From contig JARKPO010000007.1 in assembly GCA_029975215.1 (NCBI GenBank), forward strand, positions 17,807 to 81,806: a stretch of 64,000 nt of DNA, given 5' to 3'. Positions 51,671-60,825 of this stretch are shown here, piece after piece. This stretch comes from Levilinea sp. (GTDB taxonomy: Bacteria; Chloroflexota; Anaerolineae; Anaerolineales; Anaerolineaceae). Within the stretch, counting starts at the first letter, position 1, and each line of letters starts with the position of its first letter. The notes beneath the pieces were generated by a model that saw nothing but the letters and a program-made list of their open reading frames with translations, was not told where the DNA came from and did no database searches. The position numbers and the translations under genes were made by a program.

Positions 51671-52399
51671 CTACTTTCCTAGCAGAAAAATGGAACGCCC
51701 TTCCTGCTTGAGGTACAGATGCAGTGAGACGACGGCATACAGCAGCGGGAAGGCCAGCGAGGCCCATACCAGGCGGATATCCAAATTGTTCCAGGTGGCT
51801 AAAATGGCCGCCAGGAACAGGCCGTACACCAGGGAGAGCAGGTAGGCCGCTGCCCGCAAAGGTTTGGTGCTGTAGCTGACGTACTTGATGGGCACGAAGA
51901 TCATCAGCGCAAAGAAGAGCATAATCACGGCCGTCAGGGTAGGCGGTACGCGGAAGAGGAACAGATAAAACACCAACAGGTTCCAAAAGTTGGGGAAGCC
52001 GGTGAAGAAACCGTCGGTGGTCTTGGCCACCTTCTGGGTGAAGCCGTAGGCGGCGCAGATGAGCACGAACCCCAAAACCGCTACACCCAGGCCTTCTACC
52101 ATGCGGAACTGGTAGGCAAAGAACACCGGGATGAAGGTGTAGGTGATGTAATCGGTGATGTCATCCAGCTTGCGCCCGTCCAGGCCCGCTGCCCAGGTGG
52201 TCACACTCCAACGGCGTGCAAACACGCCGTCGGTGGCGTCAATGAACATGGCGACGCCCAACAGAAGGAACGTATGCAGGGCATCCCCACGGGCCACGGC
52301 TGCGACAGCAAAAAGGGCCACAATCAGCCCCAGGCTGGTGTATAGATGCACCGCCCAGGCGCGCAGGGTGTAGAAGTGGTGCTGAGATAATTTGGGCAT
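51671..52399 (-). CDS. CDP-alcohol phosphatidyltransferase, phosphatidylcholine-synthase-like
   Basis: A 242-aa membrane enzyme with about eight helices. The CDP-alcohol site is spread over DATDGVFARRW and GRKLDDITDYITY. The long spacing, the opening RAWAVHLYTSLGLIVAL, and the later KTTDGFFTGFPNFWNLLVFYLF match phosphatidylcholine synthase (Pcs), which joins CDP-diacylglycerol and choline. Another head group is possible. It lies between a lipoprotein and an SMR gene in one operon. Confidence 0.85.
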   Translation of the reverse strand: MPKLSQHHFYTLRAWAVHLYTSLGLIVALFAVAAVARGDALHTFLLLGVAMFIDATDGVFARRWSVTTWAAGLDGRKLDDITDYITYTFIPVFFAYQFRMVEGLGVAVLGFVLICAAYGFTQKVAKTTDGFFTGFPNFWNLLVFYLFLFRVPPTLTAVIMLFFALMIFVPIKYVSYSTKPLRAAAYLLSLVYGLFLAAILATWNNLDIRLVWASLAFPLLYAVVSLHLYLKQEGRSIFLLGK

Positions 52400-52437
52400 A
52401 CGTTTCTCCTAAGGGGATAAAAAAGGCTGGCGAAGGT

Positions 52438-52869
52438 TTAGGGCTGAACCACAATGTTCACTTCAAAGGTTTCCAGCGGGGGGGTATCCGCCTCAAAGGA
52501 GCGGTGATACCTCATTTTCAGCACGGTCTCCCCAGCAGCCGCAGCTTTAAAACGCCAACGGAACACCCCGCTGGCCCCCAAAGCCTGACTGTCACTGGTG
52601 TAGTCCATTTCACCTTCCGTCTGTAGAATACGGGAGTCCAGGTCTTGCGGCTCCCAGGCATAACCCGTGGTTAAATTTCCGTTCAAAGCCACTTCCAGGC
52701 GGTCGCCGATGTGCACCGTGACGGTGCTTCCGGCATCTTCGGCCTGAATCTGCACCGTTTCCGGTGCAGCGGTGGCGGATGAGGGCCCAGGCGCGGGCAG
52801 AACACTGCAGGCGCTCAGCCAAACGATCATGAAGGTCGCGATGAGCCCATTGCAAGTACGTATCATCAT
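52438..52869 (-). CDS. Lipoprotein with chagasin-like (I42) protease-inhibitor domain
   Basis: A 143-aa lipoprotein: lipobox WLSAC (Cys21) and a small beta domain. The chagasin loops are recognisable: NLTTGYAWE (cf. NPTTGY), GASGVFRWRF (cf. GxGGxxxW) and MRYHRSFE (cf. YxRPWE). Chagasin-type proteins block papain-like cysteine proteases, so this may protect the cell surface. Two ATGs (52869, 52866) are possible; GAGGGA precedes both. First gene of the group down to DUF952. Confidence 0.83.
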   Translation of the reverse strand: MMIRTCNGLIATFMIVWLSACSVLPAPGPSSATAAPETVQIQAEDAGSTVTVHIGDRLEVALNGNLTTGYAWEPQDLDSRILQTEGEMDYTSDSQALGASGVFRWRFKAAAAGETVLKMRYHRSFEADTPPLETFEVNIVVQP

Positions 52870-53055
52870 TCCCTCGAACCGAACAGGCTCCTCACGTCTG
52901 CGCGGCAGCCTGCCACTGAACACGAACTGCGCGGAACATCCAACCGGTCGGCACTCCACAATCTGTCAACCCGCGGTAACCTGTTTCGATTATACATGAT
53001 AGTTCAGGCTTTGAATCCGGTTGAAATGGCTGTTAGCCTTTTGCAAAGCCGGCTC

Positions 53056-54123
53056 TCAGCGCACGGAAATACCGGAGCCTGAGGTCACTTCGCCAATTTC
53101 CCATAGGGGCTGGCCCACCTCCTGCGCGCGGCGCATCAGGTCGGGCAGGCGTTCGGCGTCCACCGCCATCAGCAACCCGCCGCTGGTTTGCGGATCGAAC
53201 AGCAGCATCATCTGGGTTTCGCTGATAGTATCGGCAAATTGCACGCGCTCCTGAAAATAGAGGCGGTTGTCGGCGGCCCCGCCGGGGAAGGTGTAGGCAG
53301 CGGCATAGCGGGCCGCGCAGGACACAAAGGGGATGCGCTCGTAATCCAGTTGGAACTGCACCCCGCTGGCCTCGGCCATTTCCAGACCGTGGCCCAATAA
53401 GCTGAAGCCGGTGATGTCGGTGCCGGAGCGTACGCCAAATTCACGCGCCAGTTCACCCGCCTGGCGGTTCAGGCGCTGCATCCAGCCCACCACCTCGGCC
53501 ACATCTTCGGGGGCAGCTTGCTGGCGTTTGAGAGCGGTGGTGGTGACACCAAAGCCCAGAGGCTTGCTCAGCACCAGCCGGTCGCCCACGCGAGCACCGC
53601 GCTTGGTGATCAGCTGCTGAGGATGCACCATGCCCACCACCACCAGGCCAAATTTCGGCTCCTGATCCTGAACGGTGTGCCCGCCCGCCACCACAACACC
53701 GGCCTCACGTGCCTTTTCTCCGGCGCCGCGCAAAATTTCTGAGCTGATCTCAGGCGGCAGCTGCGGCGGCAGGGCCGCCACGTTGAGCGCCAGGAAGGGC
53801 TGCCCACCCATGGCGTACACATCCGACAGACTGTTGGCAGCGGCAATGGTCCCGTAATCGTAGGCGTCGTCCACCACCGGCGTGAAAAAATCGGTGGTGA
53901 TCACCAGGGCGCGCTCGTCATCCAGCTGCCACACGGCGGCATCGTCCGGCGAATCCAGGCCGACCAGCAAATTGGGATAATTTGCAGTCTGGAACATGTC
54001 TTTTGTGGGACGCAGAACCTGCGCCAGCGTTTCCGCGCTTAATTTAGACGCTCAACCCGCACAGGAAGACAGGCTGGTGAGGCGAATTTGTTTGCCAGAG
54101 GGCGCCAGATTGGGATTGCTCAC
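53056..54123 (-). CDS. selD: Selenophosphate synthase, itself a selenoprotein
   Basis: Makes selenophosphate from selenide and ATP for Sec-tRNA synthesis. The conventional frame starts at 53997, but upstream sequence continues in frame through a TGA at 54052-54054: LTSLSSCAG-Sec-ASKLS, the exact place of the catalytic Cys/Sec of SelD. The start is GTG at 54123 with GAGG six bases upstream, giving 355 residues with Sec24. Later motifs include LLVGLDSPDDAAVW and TDFFTPVVDDAYDYG, and GGHTVQDQEPKFGLVV. A hairpin 16 bases after the TGA fits a bacterial SECIS. Stands alone between the lipoprotein group and the SPFH gene. Confidence 0.94.
54026..54039 (-). promoter_or_regulatory. Candidate bacterial SECIS hairpin (selD)
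   Basis: AGCG, loop CGGAAA, CGCT on the minus strand. The loop begins 16 bases after the TGA and has G at its second position. The stem is only four pairs. Confidence 0.45.
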
Positions 54124-54140
54124 GGGAAACCTCGCTTGGT

Positions 54141-54171
54141 CAGGGGGCGGGCTGATGACACCCGCCCCCTG
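54141..54171. other. GC-rich hairpin between SPFH gene and selD
   Basis: Eleven-base perfect arms (54141-54151, 54161-54171), nine-base loop. The T-run is on the plus-strand side, away from the direction of transcription of both flanking genes. It lies 18 bases upstream of the selD GTG and may be an attenuating leader hairpin. Confidence 0.55.
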
Positions 54172-54194
54172 AGTTTTTCGCAGAACTGCACTGC

Positions 54195-55280
54195 TTACGG
54201 CTGAGTCGTGACCGTCGGGGCTGGGGTAGGGCCAACTTGCGGCAGGGTGAAGATGAAGGGGCTGGCGTTTTCGCCGCCCGGCAGCAGCATCACCTGCACA
54301 TTGGGAGAAAGTTTGGTGATGTACTGGTAGCTCAACAGGTTGGGGTTGGTCTTCAGGGCTTCGGCAATCAGCTTCAGCGCTTCGGCTTCGGCCTGGGCCT
54401 GAATAACGCGCGCCTTGGCATCCGCTTCGGCGGCGATGATCACCGCCTGAGCCTCACCCTGCGCCTTCGTCACCGAGGCATCCGCCGCGCCTTTGGCCAC
54501 TTCACGAGCCTGGTCAGCTTCCTGCCGTTTCTGTTCCACCACAAACTTGGCCTGCTGCGACTGCTGCTCGGCAATCTGCTTCTGTTCCACCGAGGCGGCG
54601 TAATCTGCCGAGAAGGCGATATTGCGCAGCACAAAATCATCCATCACCAGGCCGTTGTCGGCCAGTTTCTTGCTCATCACCTCGCGGATCTGATTCACCA
54701 GGTCAAAACGCTTGCTGCTGACCACCTCTTCTACTCCATATTGCGAAACCGCATCGCGGATGATGCCGCGTGCCTGAGCGCGTACCAGGTCATCCGTGTA
54801 GCGGTCCTGCCAGGCGATGTGCACTTTGACGACATCGGCAGGATTAATGGAATAGATCACCGAGGCGTCCACGTAAATTTCCTGCCCGTCCGCGGTGCGG
54901 GCGGCAATGGAGTCATCCCCCTGAATAGCACCTTCGGCCCCGGCGATGGACATGGTGTAGGTCTGTTTGTAGACCGGGTAGCGCACTACCGATTCGGCGA
55001 AGGGGATGATCCAGTTCAAACCCGGCTGCAGTGCTTCACTGCGCACGCCGCCGGGGGACACCACCGAGAGCACCACACCGCGCTCCTGGGGGGTGATATA
55101 CACAATACCAGCGCTGATCGTGCTGAACACGATTGCCACAATCAGCATGGCGATGATCCACACACCAGAGCGCGGCAGCGGGCGGTTGCGGGATGCGCGC
55201 ACCACAGCGAAGATGACGATACCCACCACCGCGAACCACGAGATGGTGGCCATTCCTTGAAACAAGACTGCGATATTCAT
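54195..55280 (-). CDS. SPFH/Band 7 (prohibitin-like) membrane protein
   Basis: A 361-aa protein with two N-terminal helices (about residues 8-27 and 40-62), an SPFH domain (about 65-240, with YITPQERGVVLS and PGLNWIIPFAESV), a long charged coiled coil (about 245-305), and a Thr/Pro-rich tail. SPFH proteins organise membrane microdomains and protease or secretion complexes. Start ATG has AAAGGAGAG upstream, and TATAAT (on the minus strand near 55320) may be its -10 box. No NfeD partner adjoins it. Confidence 0.92.
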   Translation of the reverse strand: MNIAVLFQGMATISWFAVVGIVIFAVVRASRNRPLPRSGVWIIAMLIVAIVFSTISAGIVYITPQERGVVLSVVSPGGVRSEALQPGLNWIIPFAESVVRYPVYKQTYTMSIAGAEGAIQGDDSIAARTADGQEIYVDASVIYSINPADVVKVHIAWQDRYTDDLVRAQARGIIRDAVSQYGVEEVVSSKRFDLVNQIREVMSKKLADNGLVMDDFVLRNIAFSADYAASVEQKQIAEQQSQQAKFVVEQKRQEADQAREVAKGAADASVTKAQGEAQAVIIAAEADAKARVIQAQAEAEALKLIAEALKTNPNLLSYQYITKLSPNVQVMLLPGGENASPFIFTLPQVGPTPAPTVTTQP

Positions 55281-55340
55281 GCCTGCTCTCCTTTAGCGAA
55301 AAGACGATTGCCGAAATTATACCTTGAAGAACAGTGCAAA

Positions 55341-56213
55341 TCACGCTTTTGCCGAAGGTGAGGCCGGGTGCGGCTTGCGGTGCTGCCAGGCCTGGGTGAT
55401 CAGGCCGCGGCGCGGCGCAAACAAGAAGGCCAGCAGAAAAATCAGGGTGGCCACCAGCACAACTGCCGAGCCGGAGACGATGTTGGCATAATAGCTGATG
55501 TACAGCCCCGTCAGGCTGGAAAAGGCGCCAATGAGAGCCGAAACCGCCATCATAGCCGGAAGGCGGCGCGTCAGCAGGTAAGCCGCTGCGGCAGGGGTCA
55601 CCAGCATGGCCGCTGCCAGCCCCACTCCCACCGTTTGAATAGAAACCACCACCGTCCAGCCCAGCAAGATCAGCATCAGGTTGCGCAGCAGACCCACCCG
55701 CAGGCGCAGGGTGGCCGCCAGCACCGGGTCAAACGACACCACCAGGAATTGACGGTAAAAGACCACCACCACCAGCAGGGTCACCATCCCCAAAATACCT
55801 GTGATCCACAGGTCGCTGCTGCTGACCCCCAGCACATTCCCAAAGAGGATATGGCTGAGGTCCACGGCGTAGGTGCGAATGGTGCTGATGAGGGCCACCC
55901 CCAGGGCCAGGGCCGCCGCGAACAGGATGCCGATGGCGGTATCTTCCTTAATGCTGCCCTGCCGCGAAAAGAAGCCGATGCCTAGGGCCACCACCAGGGC
56001 GGCCGCCAAAGCCCCCACCGTCAGGTTGCCGCCCAGCAGGTAAGCAATGGCGATGCCGGGCAGCACGGCATGAGCCAGGGCATCGCCCAGAAAGGCCATC
56101 GAGCGCAGCACTACATAGGAGCCCACCACCGAACACAGCACCCCCACCATCAGCGCCGCCAGCAGGCCGCGCTGCATAAACGCATACTGAAGCGGATCGA
56201 GCAGCCAGTTCAT
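55341..56213 (-). CDS. znuB: Zinc (or manganese) ABC importer permease
   Basis: A 290-aa permease of the ABC-3 family with about eight or nine helices. GDALAHAVLPGIAIAYLLGG and SIQTVGVGLAAAMLVTPAAAAYLL are the family hallmarks. The ATG overlaps the ATPase stop (TATGA), so the start is secure. Last gene of the zur-znuACB operon. Confidence 0.92.
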   Translation of the reverse strand: MNWLLDPLQYAFMQRGLLAALMVGVLCSVVGSYVVLRSMAFLGDALAHAVLPGIAIAYLLGGNLTVGALAAALVVALGIGFFSRQGSIKEDTAIGILFAAALALGVALISTIRTYAVDLSHILFGNVLGVSSSDLWITGILGMVTLLVVVVFYRQFLVVSFDPVLAATLRLRVGLLRNLMLILLGWTVVVSIQTVGVGLAAAMLVTPAAAAYLLTRRLPAMMAVSALIGAFSSLTGLYISYYANIVSGSAVVLVATLIFLLAFLFAPRRGLITQAWQHRKPHPASPSAKA

Positions 56214-57007
56214 ACCGTTTCGCCTCCTCCCTCGGCGGGCGGGCAGCATTGATCCACCACCATGACCCCGCCCAGGTTCAAAACCTGCCCGCTGAAGGCT
56301 TCGTGAATGTGTTCGGGGGTGAAGACCTCGGCGGGGGTGCCAAAGGCCAGCACGCGGCGGTTGAGCAGCAGAACCTGTTCAAAGCGAGTGGCGGCCATGT
56401 TCAGGTCGTGGGTAGAGACGATGACGGTTACACCCTGATGGTGCAGGTCTTCCAGCAGGTTCAGGGTGGCCTCTTGAGTGGCCGCGTCCACGCCGGTGAA
56501 GGGTTCGTCCAGCAGCAGGATATGCGGCTGCTGGGCCAAAGCCCGCGCCAGGAACACGCGCTGCTGCTGACCGCCGGACAGGTCGCCAATGGAACGACGG
56601 GCCAGATGGCCGATGCCCATTCTTTCCAGGGCCAGTTGACAGGTCTGCACGTCTTCCTTGCCGGGGCGGTGGAACCAGGGGATGCGCCCGTAGCGGCCCA
56701 TCATGACCACGTCCATCACCGTCACCGGAAAGCGCCAGTCCACTTCCTCGCGCTGGGGCACATAGGCCACACAGTACAGAGTCAGCCCAGCAGGCTGGCG
56801 ATGAATGCGCACGCTGCCCGCACTGTGGGGCAGCAGCCCCACCAGGGCCTTAAACAGGGTGGATTTGCCCGCGCCGTTGGGGCCGACCACCGCCACCAGT
56901 CCCCCCGCGGGGATGGTGAAGGTGACGTCAGCCAGGGCAGTGTGTCCGTTATATCCCACCCGCAGGTGTTCCACCTCCAGGTGGGCGGGTTCTAAACTGT
57001 GATCCAT
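56210..57007 (-). CDS. znuC: Zinc (or manganese) ABC importer ATPase
   Basis: A 265-aa ATPase with Walker A GPNGAGKST, signature LSGGQQQRVFLARAL, Walker B ILLLDEPFTGVD and switch His in VSTHDLNMAA. The sequence PQREEVDWRFPVTVMDVV is characteristic of Zn/Mn-type ZnuC/MntB proteins. It lies 22 bases after the binding protein and overlaps the permease by four bases. Confidence 0.93.
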   Translation of the reverse strand: MDHSLEPAHLEVEHLRVGYNGHTALADVTFTIPAGGLVAVVGPNGAGKSTLFKALVGLLPHSAGSVRIHRQPAGLTLYCVAYVPQREEVDWRFPVTVMDVVMMGRYGRIPWFHRPGKEDVQTCQLALERMGIGHLARRSIGDLSGGQQQRVFLARALAQQPHILLLDEPFTGVDAATQEATLNLLEDLHHQGVTVIVSTHDLNMAATRFEQVLLLNRRVLAFGTPAEVFTPEHIHEAFSGQVLNLGGVMVVDQCCPPAEGGGETV

Positions 57008-57029
57008 CTTTGCCTGCCTTTAAATTCTC

Positions 57030-57995
57030 TCAGCGCAGCGCCGCGGTGATGCGGGCCACGTTGCTGCGCATCATGGCTAGGTACGAAGGCGCATCGCCTT
57101 CGGGCCCGGTGATCGAGTGGGTGTACAGACCGGTGACCACCTGAGCGCCGGTTTCAGCGGCGATCTGTTCAGCCAGTTTGGGGTTGGCCCCCGTTTCCAG
57201 GAAGATGGCCGGGGCGCCGCTTTGGCGAATGGTGTCAATCAGGGCGGCTACCTGTTGGGCCGAGGTCTCCGCGCTGCTATTGGCGCTGGGGATGACCGCC
57301 CCCGCCAGGGTGAAGCCGTAACGGTCGGCAAAATAGCCAAAACTCTCGTGATTGGTCACCAGCACCCGCCGTTCGGGGGGGATGGTTTCCACCTGGGCAC
57401 GAATATCCGCGTCCAGCGCGCGCAGCGCTTCAATATAAGCGGCGGCGTTTTGGGCGTAGGTCTCTTTGCCCTGCGGGTCGGCCTGCGACAGGCCGTCGCG
57501 GATGTTTTCCACATACACAATCACATTGAGCGGATCGAGCCAGAAATGCGGGTCGCCCTCGCCGTGGTCGTGCTCTTCGGTCTCTTGATCCTCGTGAACT
57601 TCCTCTTCCGTGTGCACTTCTTCAGACGGGTCAGGCGTTCTGCTGGTCAGCCCATCGCTGGCCGTAATCACCACGGCATTCCCGCCTGCATTCTTCAGCA
57701 CCTCATCCAGCCAGCCTTCAAAGCCTGCACCGTTGACGATGAGCACATCGCTTTCGGCGATGCGGGTCACATCCCGCGGGGTGGGTGTAAAGGCGTGTGG
57801 GTCCAGGCCCAGGGGCATGAGGGCTTCCACCATCACACGATCCCCGGCCACCTGCTGGGCGATGTCGGCCAAAAAAGTTTCAGCGGCCATCACACGCATC
57901 ACCCCGCTTTCGGCCTGAGACGCAGGGGCGGGTTGGCAGGCGGCCAGGGCAAAGAAGATCAGCAGCTTTCCAATGGTAATGATAACCTTTTTCAT
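57030..57995 (-). CDS. znuA: Zinc-binding lipoprotein of ABC importer (ZnuA type)
   Basis: A 321-aa lipoprotein: lipobox FALAAC (Cys20), then a cluster A-I metal-binding protein. The metal ligands include His in LDPHAFTPTPRD, DPHFWLDPLN and NHESFGYFADRYG. The loop EEVHEDQETEEHDHGEGDPH is rich in His/Asp/Glu, a feature of Zn2+ rather than Mn2+ binding proteins. Start ATG at 57995 has GGAGCAAGA upstream, removing a long unlikely extension. Confidence 0.93.
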   Translation of the reverse strand: MKKVIITIGKLLIFFALAACQPAPASQAESGVMRVMAAETFLADIAQQVAGDRVMVEALMPLGLDPHAFTPTPRDVTRIAESDVLIVNGAGFEGWLDEVLKNAGGNAVVITASDGLTSRTPDPSEEVHTEEEVHEDQETEEHDHGEGDPHFWLDPLNVIVYVENIRDGLSQADPQGKETYAQNAAAYIEALRALDADIRAQVETIPPERRVLVTNHESFGYFADRYGFTLAGAVIPSANSSAETSAQQVAALIDTIRQSGAPAIFLETGANPKLAEQIAAETGAQVVTGLYTHSITGPEGDAPSYLAMMRSNVARITAALR

Positions 57996-58032
57996 TCTTG
58001 CTCCAATAAAAAAAGAAATCCCCGCCCCAGGT

Positions 58033-58479
58033 TCAGTTTTCGCCAGGGGCTTTTTGACAGGCGGCGCACAGGCCAAACAGCTGCAGCCAGTGGTCTTGAA
58101 TGGCAAAACCGCTGCCCTGCGACACGCGTTCAAACAAATAGTGCAGGTCGTCGCCCTCAAAATACACCGCCTGACCGCAGTGGGTGCAGATCAGCAGGTG
58201 CTGATGGCCCTGGGTGGCGCGCAGTACCATGTTGCATCCGTTGGGCTGGTGAACGCGCTGCACCAGGCCCAGCTCTTCCAGCTTTTCCAACGTGCGGTAC
58301 ACCGTCACCAACCCCAGGCCGGGGTACTGTTTGCGCCCGCATTCGAAAATTTCCATCGGCTCCAGGGCACGTTGCGAAGCAAGGATGATTTCCACAATGG
58401 CGCGGCGCGCCGCGGTCTGGCGGTAACCTTCGCGCTGCAGCAGGGTCATCCATTCATCGGCTCGGGTTGCGGCTTTCAT
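58033..58479 (-). CDS. zur: Fur-family regulator, probable zinc uptake regulator Zur
   Basis: A 148-aa Fur-type repressor. The winged helix includes YRQTAARRAIVEII and LGLVTVYRTLEKLEELGLV; the structural Zn site is formed by C98-x2-C101 and C138-x2-C141, with a His-rich GHQH before them. It is the first gene before znuA, znuC and znuB (gap 37 bases), and a dyad overlaps its own promoter, so it should repress the whole operon when zinc is abundant. Zur rather than Fur or Mur is inferred from the ZnuA neighbour. Confidence 0.9.
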   Translation of the reverse strand: MKAATRADEWMTLLQREGYRQTAARRAIVEIILASQRALEPMEIFECGRKQYPGLGLVTVYRTLEKLEELGLVQRVHQPNGCNMVLRATQGHQHLLICTHCGQAVYFEGDDLHYLFERVSQGSGFAIQDHWLQLFGLCAACQKAPGEN

Positions 58480-58495
58480 AACGCTCCTTACTGAA

Positions 58496-58540
58496 ATTGA
58501 AAACGTTTTTCAATTATAATCCAGACATTGCCTTTTGCAA
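58496..58540 (-). promoter_or_regulatory. zur-znuACB promoter with Fur-type operator
   Basis: Minus strand: TTGCAA (58535-58540), 16 bases, TATAAT (58513-58518). The dyad ATTGAAAAC-G-TTTTTCAAT (58496-58514; eight of nine positions paired) abuts the -10 box and has the length of a Fur/Zur box. Confidence 0.8.
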
Positions 58541-58641
58541 GGGGGCATTTTTAGCAGAGAAGCAGCCTTCACCCCCTTTCAAAGCTGTAAATCCGCAGCC
58601 CGCGCAGAGGCTTTATGGTATAACCATTCTAACGGTGCGGC

Positions 58642-59166
58642 ATGTATGGAATTGTCTCCCTCCTCCCAGAACCCTATCAAAGCGAAGCCAGCCGCCGCAT
58701 GCAGCGCGCGCTGGAATTCGGGGCTGAGCCTGCGCGCCTGCCCGCGCATGTGAGCTTCCATGTGGCCGCCAGCTATCCGCTGGAAGAAACCCGCGCCGCC
58801 CTGCAGGAGATCGCTGCGCAAACCGCCCCGCTGACGGTGCACACCGGCGGGTGGGGGGTCTTCCCTGGGCCGCAGCCGGTGGTGTTCATCGCCTTAGCCA
58901 AAAACGAAGCCCTGGTGGCCCTGCACCAGCGCATCGGACAGCGCCTGGCCCCCTGGGTTCCCAACCCAGACCCGCTGTACGCCCTGGATGCCTGGGTGCC
59001 GCACATCACCATCGCCTGTGAGGGGCTGACCCCCGCCAGCGCCAGCCGCTTGCTGGCATCCCTGGCGTTTGAGCCGCTGCAGTGGCATTTTCAGCTGCCC
59101 GACCTGACCGTGCTGTGCAGCGACCCGCCGCCGGTGCGCCTGCGCGTGCCGCTGAATACGATATAA
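58642..59166 (+). CDS. 2H phosphoesterase / 2'-5' RNA ligase family protein
   Basis: A 174-aa protein with the two HxS/T motifs of the LigT fold: HVSFHVA (about residues 35-41) and HITIAC (about 119-124). The pair forms the active site for 2',3'-cyclic or 1',2'-cyclic phosphodiester hydrolysis. The substrate is unknown. A TATAAC sequence about 20 bases upstream may be the -10 box. Divergent from zur. Confidence 0.85.
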   Translation: MYGIVSLLPEPYQSEASRRMQRALEFGAEPARLPAHVSFHVAASYPLEETRAALQEIAAQTAPLTVHTGGWGVFPGPQPVVFIALAKNEALVALHQRIGQRLAPWVPNPDPLYALDAWVPHITIACEGLTPASASRLLASLAFEPLQWHFQLPDLTVLCSDPPPVRLRVPLNTI

Positions 59167-59167
59167 T
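59162..59167 (+). promoter_or_regulatory. -10 box upstream of the FGGY kinase
   Basis: TATAAT overlapping the stop of the 2H phosphoesterase gene, 83 bases before the kinase ATG; no -35 match. Confidence 0.4.
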
Positions 59168-59250
59168 GGCTGCGGGCGCGGCTTTGCCCCTGCCCGTGCA
59201 TTGAAAGAGACCACCCTTAACCGCAACCATTGACCCTCATTGGAGAACGT

Positions 59251-60801
59251 ATGCCGCCTGAGAACTTGCTGGCCATTGACAACGGCACTCAAAGCGTGCG
59301 CGCGCTGCTGTTTGACCCGCGCGGAAACCTTTTGGGTAAACAGCGCGTGATCACCGAGCCGTATTATTCCACCGCCCCGGGCCTGGCCGAACAGCGCCCC
59401 GGGGTGTTTTGGGAAGCGGTGTGCGCTGCCTGTCAGGGCCTGTGGCAGCAGCCCGGCCTGCGCCCCGAATCGGTGGCGGCGGTGTCGCTGACCACCCAGC
59501 GTTCCACGGTGATCAACGTGGACGCAGACGGTGAACCACTGCGCCCGGCGATCGTCTGGCTGGATCAGCGCCGCACCGAAGGGCTACCGCCGGTGGGAGG
59601 GCTGTGGGGGCTGGCCTTTTGGCTGGCGGGGGCCTCAGAGACGGTGGCTTATTTGCAGGCCGAAGCCGAAGTGAACTGGCTGCGCACCCACCAGCCGGAA
59701 ATCTGGGCCAAGACCCACAAATACCTGCTGCTTTCGGGCTACCTCACCTATCAGCTCACCGGGCGCTTTGCCGATTCCATCGGCTGCACGGTGGCGTACA
59801 TCCCCTTTGATTACAAATCGCACACCTGGTCAAAATCCTGGGATTGGAAATGGAAAGCCGTGCCCATGGACCCTGCGGTGCTGCCAGACCTGGTGCCCAT
59901 CGGCCAGACCATCGGCCCCATCACCCCTGCGGCAGCGGCGGCCACCGGCATCCCCGCTGGAACGCCCCTCATCGCTGCGGCGGCGGATAAAGCCTGTGAG
60001 GTGTTAGGCTCCGGCGGCCTGCACCCCCACATTGGCTGCCTGGGCTACGGCACCACCGCCACCATCAACACCACCCACCGCCGCTACATCGAGGTGATCC
60101 CCCTCATCCCTCCCTATCCGGCGGCCGTGCCGGGGGCCTATAACCTGGAGATTCAGATTTACCGCGGCTATTGGATGGTCTCGTGGTTTAAGCAGGAATT
60201 TGGCTTTCAGGAAACGTTAATGGCCGAGAAAAGCGGCCTGACCGCCGAAGATTATCTGGAAGAGATGGTCAACAGTGTCCCGCCCGGCTCACAGGGGCTG
60301 ATTTTGCAGCCGTATTGGACGCCGGGGCTGCGCTTCCCCGGGCCAGAGGCGCGCGGCGCAGTCATCGGCTTTGGGGACGTGCACACCCGCGCCCATCTCT
60401 ACCGCGCCATCCTCGAAGGGGTGGCCTACGCCCTGCGTGAAGGGGCCGAGCGCACCCAGCGCCGCAGCGGGGTCACCATCACCGAGCTGCGCGTGGCGGG
60501 CGGCGGCAGTCAGTCGCGGGCCGCCGTGCAGCTGACCGCCGACATCTTCGGCCTGCCCATCTCCCGCCCGCACATTTACGAAGCCTCCGGCCTGGGCGCG
60601 GCCATTGACGCCGCGGTGGGCAGCGGGGTTCACCCCGATTTCGACACGGCCGTGCGCGAGATGACCCACCCCGGAGACACCTTTGAACCGAACCCGCAGG
60701 CACACGCCGTGTATGATGAGCTGTATAACGAAATTTATCTGAAAATGTACGGCCGCCTGCACCCCCTGTATAAAGCCCTCAGCCGCCGCAGCGAATCCTG
60801 A
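59251..60801 (+). CDS. FGGY-family carbohydrate kinase
   Basis: A 516-aa sugar or polyol kinase. Phosphate-1 [16 protein letters not shown], the connecting [11 protein letters not shown], and the C-terminal ASKHA motif [20 protein letters not shown] with GLPI and [13 protein letters not shown] follow the FGGY pattern. The Gln/Arg and Asp residues in the WLDQR segment suit xylulokinase- or polyol-type kinases better than glycerol kinase, but the substrate is unsure. ATG at 59251 follows TTGGAGAACGT. No sugar transporter adjoins it. Confidence 0.88.
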   Translation: MPPENLLAIDNGTQSVRALLFDPRGNLLGKQRVITEPYYSTAPGLAEQRPGVFWEAVCAACQGLWQQPGLRPESVAAVSLTTQRSTVINVDADGEPLRPAIVWLDQRRTEGLPPVGGLWGLAFWLAGASETVAYLQAEAEVNWLRTHQPEIWAKTHKYLLLSGYLTYQLTGRFADSIGCTVAYIPFDYKSHTWSKSWDWKWKAVPMDPAVLPDLVPIGQTIGPITPAAAAATGIPAGTPLIAAAADKACEVLGSGGLHPHIGCLGYGTTATINTTHRRYIEVIPLIPPYPAAVPGAYNLEIQIYRGYWMVSWFKQEFGFQETLMAEKSGLTAEDYLEEMVNSVPPGSQGLILQPYWTPGLRFPGPEARGAVIGFGDVHTRAHLYRAILEGVAYALREGAERTQRRSGVTITELRVAGGGSQSRAAVQLTADIFGLPISRPHIYEASGLGAAIDAAVGSGVHPDFDTAVREMTHPGDTFEPNPQAHAVYDELYNEIYLKMYGRLHPLYKALSRRSES

Positions 60802-60825
60802 GCGGTGCGAAGGTTATACGCGGGG

